This document shows positions 14,754 to 16,370 of a stretch of 16,370 nucleotides of DNA, piece after piece (the stretch's first letter is position 1; every line of letters begins with the position of its first letter). Source of the stretch: an uncultured Campylobacter sp. Its GTDB lineage: Bacteria > Campylobacterota > Campylobacteria > Campylobacterales > Campylobacteraceae. The notes under the pieces are model-generated. The model was not told the DNA's origin, ran no database searches, and was given only the letters and a program-made list of their open reading frames with translations. The stretch spans positions 1-16,370 of the forward strand of contig NZ_CAJPMA010000033.1 of the NCBI RefSeq assembly GCF_905371695.1, written 5' to 3'. The position numbers and the translations under genes were made by a program.

Positions 14754-15111
14754 CGATTTGCTGCGCGGAGCCAAATTTAGGCGTCAAAAGCGCCTCGATC
14801 CTGCCTCCTAGCGGACAAGGCGGCGGCGAGTTTTTGTGAATTTTAAAGATGTCGTTTTCGCCCTCGTTTACCGCCGAAAATATATCAAAAAGCGTGATTT
14901 GATCAGGCTTTTTAGCTAGGCTCGCACCGCCCGTGCCCGCGCTTACGTTTATCAAATTTGCAGATTTTAAAAGCCTGATTATATTTCGCACGATGACGGG
15001 GTTCGTACCGACGGTGCCGGCTAAAAATTCGCTCGTGTTTTTTTCGTCCTTAAAAAACTCGCAACTAAGCAGGATGTGGATAGCGATGGAAAATTTTTGT
15101 CCTATTTGCAT
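14746..15111 (-). CDS. Rrf2-family transcriptional regulator, C-terminus frameshifted
   Basis: A small winged-helix DNA-binding protein. Residues 1-80 hold the domain: MQIGQKFSIAIHILL start, recognition helix around NPVIVRNIIRLLKSANLI (37-54), and wing GTGGASLAK (59-67). The family cysteine region is reduced to one Cys (C99 in PPPCPLGG), as in YwnA-type members rather than the three-cysteine iron-sulfur regulators; C17 lies in the DNA-binding domain. After FGSAQQ the frame runs into IDV and stops at 121 residues, while the missing helix continues in the next frame (14688-14753). The DNA-binding part is intact, so some function may remain. It follows an NAD(P)-binding oxidoreductase gene, the same pairing as ywnA-ywnB in Bacillus subtilis, and probably represses that locus. 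Confidence 0.85.
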   Translation of the reverse strand: MQIGQKFSIAIHILLSCEFFKDEKNTSEFLAGTVGTNPVIVRNIIRLLKSANLINVSAGTGGASLAKKPDQITLFDIFSAVNEGENDIFKIHKNSPPPCPLGGRIEALLTPKFGSAQQIDV

Positions 15112-15126
15112 AATCAGCCTTTGTTT

Positions 15127-15159
15127 AAATTTAAAAGCCGCGCGTCCTTTTTGCGCGGC
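15127..15159 (-). terminator. Hairpin with T-run between the oxidoreductase and Rrf2 genes
   Basis: GCCGCGC (15137-15143) and GCGCGGC (15153-15159) form a perfect 7-base stem with a 9-base loop. On the minus strand, the direction of transcription, TTTTAAATTT follows directly. It lies 33 bases after the oxidoreductase stop and only 25 before the rrf2 ATG. It may end the oxidoreductase transcript, or act as an attenuator in an rrf2 leader started at the TAAAAT just upstream. Confidence 0.5.
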
Positions 15160-15192
15160 GTTATTTTAGCTAAATTACGCAAAATTTTAAGC

Positions 15193-15828
15193 TCACACTC
15201 TCTCGCCTACTGCGGTAAAGCGCTTTTGCACGAAAGCGCCGTTTTTTAGCTCGTCTATGACCGCGAGCGCTAGGTCTGCGTAGCTGATGTAGCTCTCGTT
15301 TTTGGAGTTTAGTATTAGATTATCGCCGCCAAGGACGTATCTGCCCGTGCGAGCGCCGTTTGCGTCGTAGTCTCCGGCAGGCGAGACGTATGTCCAGAGC
15401 ACATCACTTCTGCCTTTTAGCTCAAAAAACGACTCCGCCGTAGCCTTTGCGACGCCCATGTACTCGGCGGGGAAGCTTGGCGTATCCATAACCATCGTCT
15501 GCTTATCGTCCACGTATAGCGTACCCGCGCCGCCGATCACTAGTAGCCTTGTTTTCGTACCGCTAAGCGCGTCTGCAAGGTGTTTTGCTACCTTTTTATG
15601 AAGCCCAAATGTTTCGGGCGTCCATGTCGCAAATGCGCTGATAACGGAGTCAAAGCCAGCTAGATCGGCTTTGCTAAGCTCAAAAACGTCTTTATAGACC
15701 ACCTTTACCGCGTCGTTTTTATACTCTTTGTTTCGCACGATAGCCGTTACGTCATGCCCTTGTTTTAGGGCTTCTTGCACCAAATTTGAACCTGATTTTC
15801 CGTTTGCTCCGATGATTGCTACTTTCAT
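15193..15828 (-). CDS. NAD(P)-binding oxidoreductase, YwnB-like
   Basis: A 211-residue atypical short-chain dehydrogenase of the NAD(P)H-binding (NmrA/YwnB-like) group. The N-terminal Rossmann motif is IIGANGKSG (5-13), followed by VTAIVRN, where an Arg suggests preference for NADP(H). Further signs are SVISAFATWTPET, LLVIGGAGTLYVDD and WTYVSPAGDYDANGARTG. The usual SDR catalytic YxxxK motif is not obvious, as is common in this group, so the reaction is unknown; members act as reductases or as redox sensors. The start at 15828 has GAGAAAC upstream. It lies 43 bases after the DJ-1-type gene and 81 before rrf2, all on the same strand. Confidence 0.85.
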   Translation of the reverse strand: MKVAIIGANGKSGSNLVQEALKQGHDVTAIVRNKEYKNDAVKVVYKDVFELSKADLAGFDSVISAFATWTPETFGLHKKVAKHLADALSGTKTRLLVIGGAGTLYVDDKQTMVMDTPSFPAEYMGVAKATAESFFELKGRSDVLWTYVSPAGDYDANGARTGRYVLGGDNLILNSKNESYISYADLALAVIDELKNGAFVQKRFTAVGERV

Positions 15829-15871
15829 TGTTTCTCATTTAAATTTGATTTGTTTTTATTGCCGCTTAAAT

Positions 15872-16370
15872 TTACAGCCAGCTCGGCTTATACTCCATAG
15901 CGCTAGCGATTTCGTCCGCCGCTTCGGGCGCGATATCCCTTGCTAGCCCGAACGCCGCGTCGATCCCGGCGCAAACGCCGGAGCTCGTGTAAATACCGCC
16001 GTCGCGCGTCCACCGCGCCTTGCGCCGCCATTTTACGCGAGGATTTAAAGACGTAGCCCACCTCCAAGCCGCCTTATTCGTAGTCGCGATTTTACCGTCT
16101 AGTTCGCCCGTAAGCGAGAGCAACGCAGAGCCCGTACAGACCGTAAGCGTGAATTTATGAGTTTTACAAAGGCTCTTTAAAGCGGCTATAAATCTATCGT
16201 CGCAGACCGCGCTTCGCGCGCCCATACCGCCCGGTATTAGCAAAATATCGCGGGCGCGGATTTCGCCTAAATCGCTCGTTAAAATTCGAGTATCCGTCGA
16301 GCTCGTTACGACGCCGCCGCTTAGCGAAAAGTATGAAATTTTAGAGTTCGGCAAGCGAGATAATACGTCC
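15872..16370 (-). CDS. DJ-1/PfpI family protein, 5' end outside the window
   Basis: The frame stays open to the window edge, so roughly the first 20-30 residues are missing; the visible part starts DVLSRLPNSKISYFS. A TTG inside it (16354) is not the true start. Family motifs are DILLIPGGMG, the nucleophile-elbow TVCTGSALL with the reactive Cys at 16136-16138, LDGKIATTNKAAWRW, and YTSSGVCAGIDAAFGLA. This pattern is closest to the isonitrile hydratase-like (InhA/ThiJ) subgroup, where a histidine after ATT is replaced here by Asn (ATTN). Members act as glyoxalases, hydratases or stress proteins; the exact reaction is unknown. It is followed by the oxidoreductase and Rrf2 genes, probably as one operon. 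Confidence 0.88.
   Translation of the reverse strand, partial: DVLSRLPNSKISYFSLSGGVVTSSTDTRILTSDLGEIRARDILLIPGGMGARSAVCDDRFIAALKSLCKTHKFTLTVCTGSALLSLTGELDGKIATTNKAAWRWATSLNPRVKWRRKARWTRDGGIYTSSGVCAGIDAAFGLARDIAPEAADEIASAMEYKPSWL

Noticed and set aside
1..16370. Prophage, insertion sequence, defence system, or tRNA/rRNA genes
   Set aside because: No transposase, integrase, nuclease-helicase cluster or structural RNA was found; nearly all genes are recognisable core or flagellar functions.

Overview
The window looks like chromosomal DNA of a Campylobacter, most likely one of the higher-GC oral or intestinal species (C. rectus, C. showae or C. gracilis type). Three things point there. The block sppA - amidohydrolase - aroQ - folK - flhF - flhG - small membrane gene - fliA - fliM - fliY is, from memory, the order of the C. 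jejuni Cj0068-Cj0059 region. The individual proteins read as campylobacterial. The base composition, judged by eye in the mid-to-upper 40s percent G+C, is too rich for C. jejuni. Species is an inference; no search was run.

Layout. Positions 1-109 are the end of fhs (formate-tetrahydrofolate ligase), closed by a terminator that overlaps its stop. ribD (185-1291, riboflavin synthesis) follows on the plus strand, then a 325-base gap with no gene I can support. A minus-strand group comes next, transcribed from about 4037 down to 1617: an aminofutalosine-deaminase-type amidohydrolase, the membrane protease sppA, and a short uncharacterised gene that may be a remnant. A divergent promoter pair near 4060-4094 separates this group from a long plus-strand run.

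From 4125 to 12045 ten genes lie head to tail with overlaps or gaps of about 12 bases or less: aroQ, an M24 aminopeptidase, folK, flhF, flhG, a two-helix membrane protein, fliA, fliM, fliY and a LOG-family gene. Shikimate and folate genes thus lead directly into the flagellar regulators (FlhF/FlhG for placement and number, sigma-28 FliA) and two flagellar switch proteins. mnmA (12099-13121, tRNA 2-thiouridine) has its own promoter-like sequence. A 372-base gap follows, then prs (13494-14423, PRPP synthesis), closed by a very strong hairpin terminator.

The last part, 14688 to the end, is a separate minus-strand locus: a DJ-1/PfpI protein cut by the window edge, an NAD(P)-binding oxidoreductase and an Rrf2-family repressor. 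This resembles a small electrophile- or redox-responsive module. The repressor gene appears to carry a one-base frameshift near its 3' end, and a GC-rich hairpin with a T-run sits between it and the oxidoreductase gene.

Most of the window is ordinary core genome. I see no CRISPR array, insertion sequence, tRNA, rRNA or prophage. The most useful leads are the frameshifted Rrf2 gene with its leader hairpin, the uncharacterised membrane gene between flhG and fliA, the large insertion inside the RibD deaminase domain, and a recurring AT-rich 10-mer just upstream of several ribosome-binding sites.
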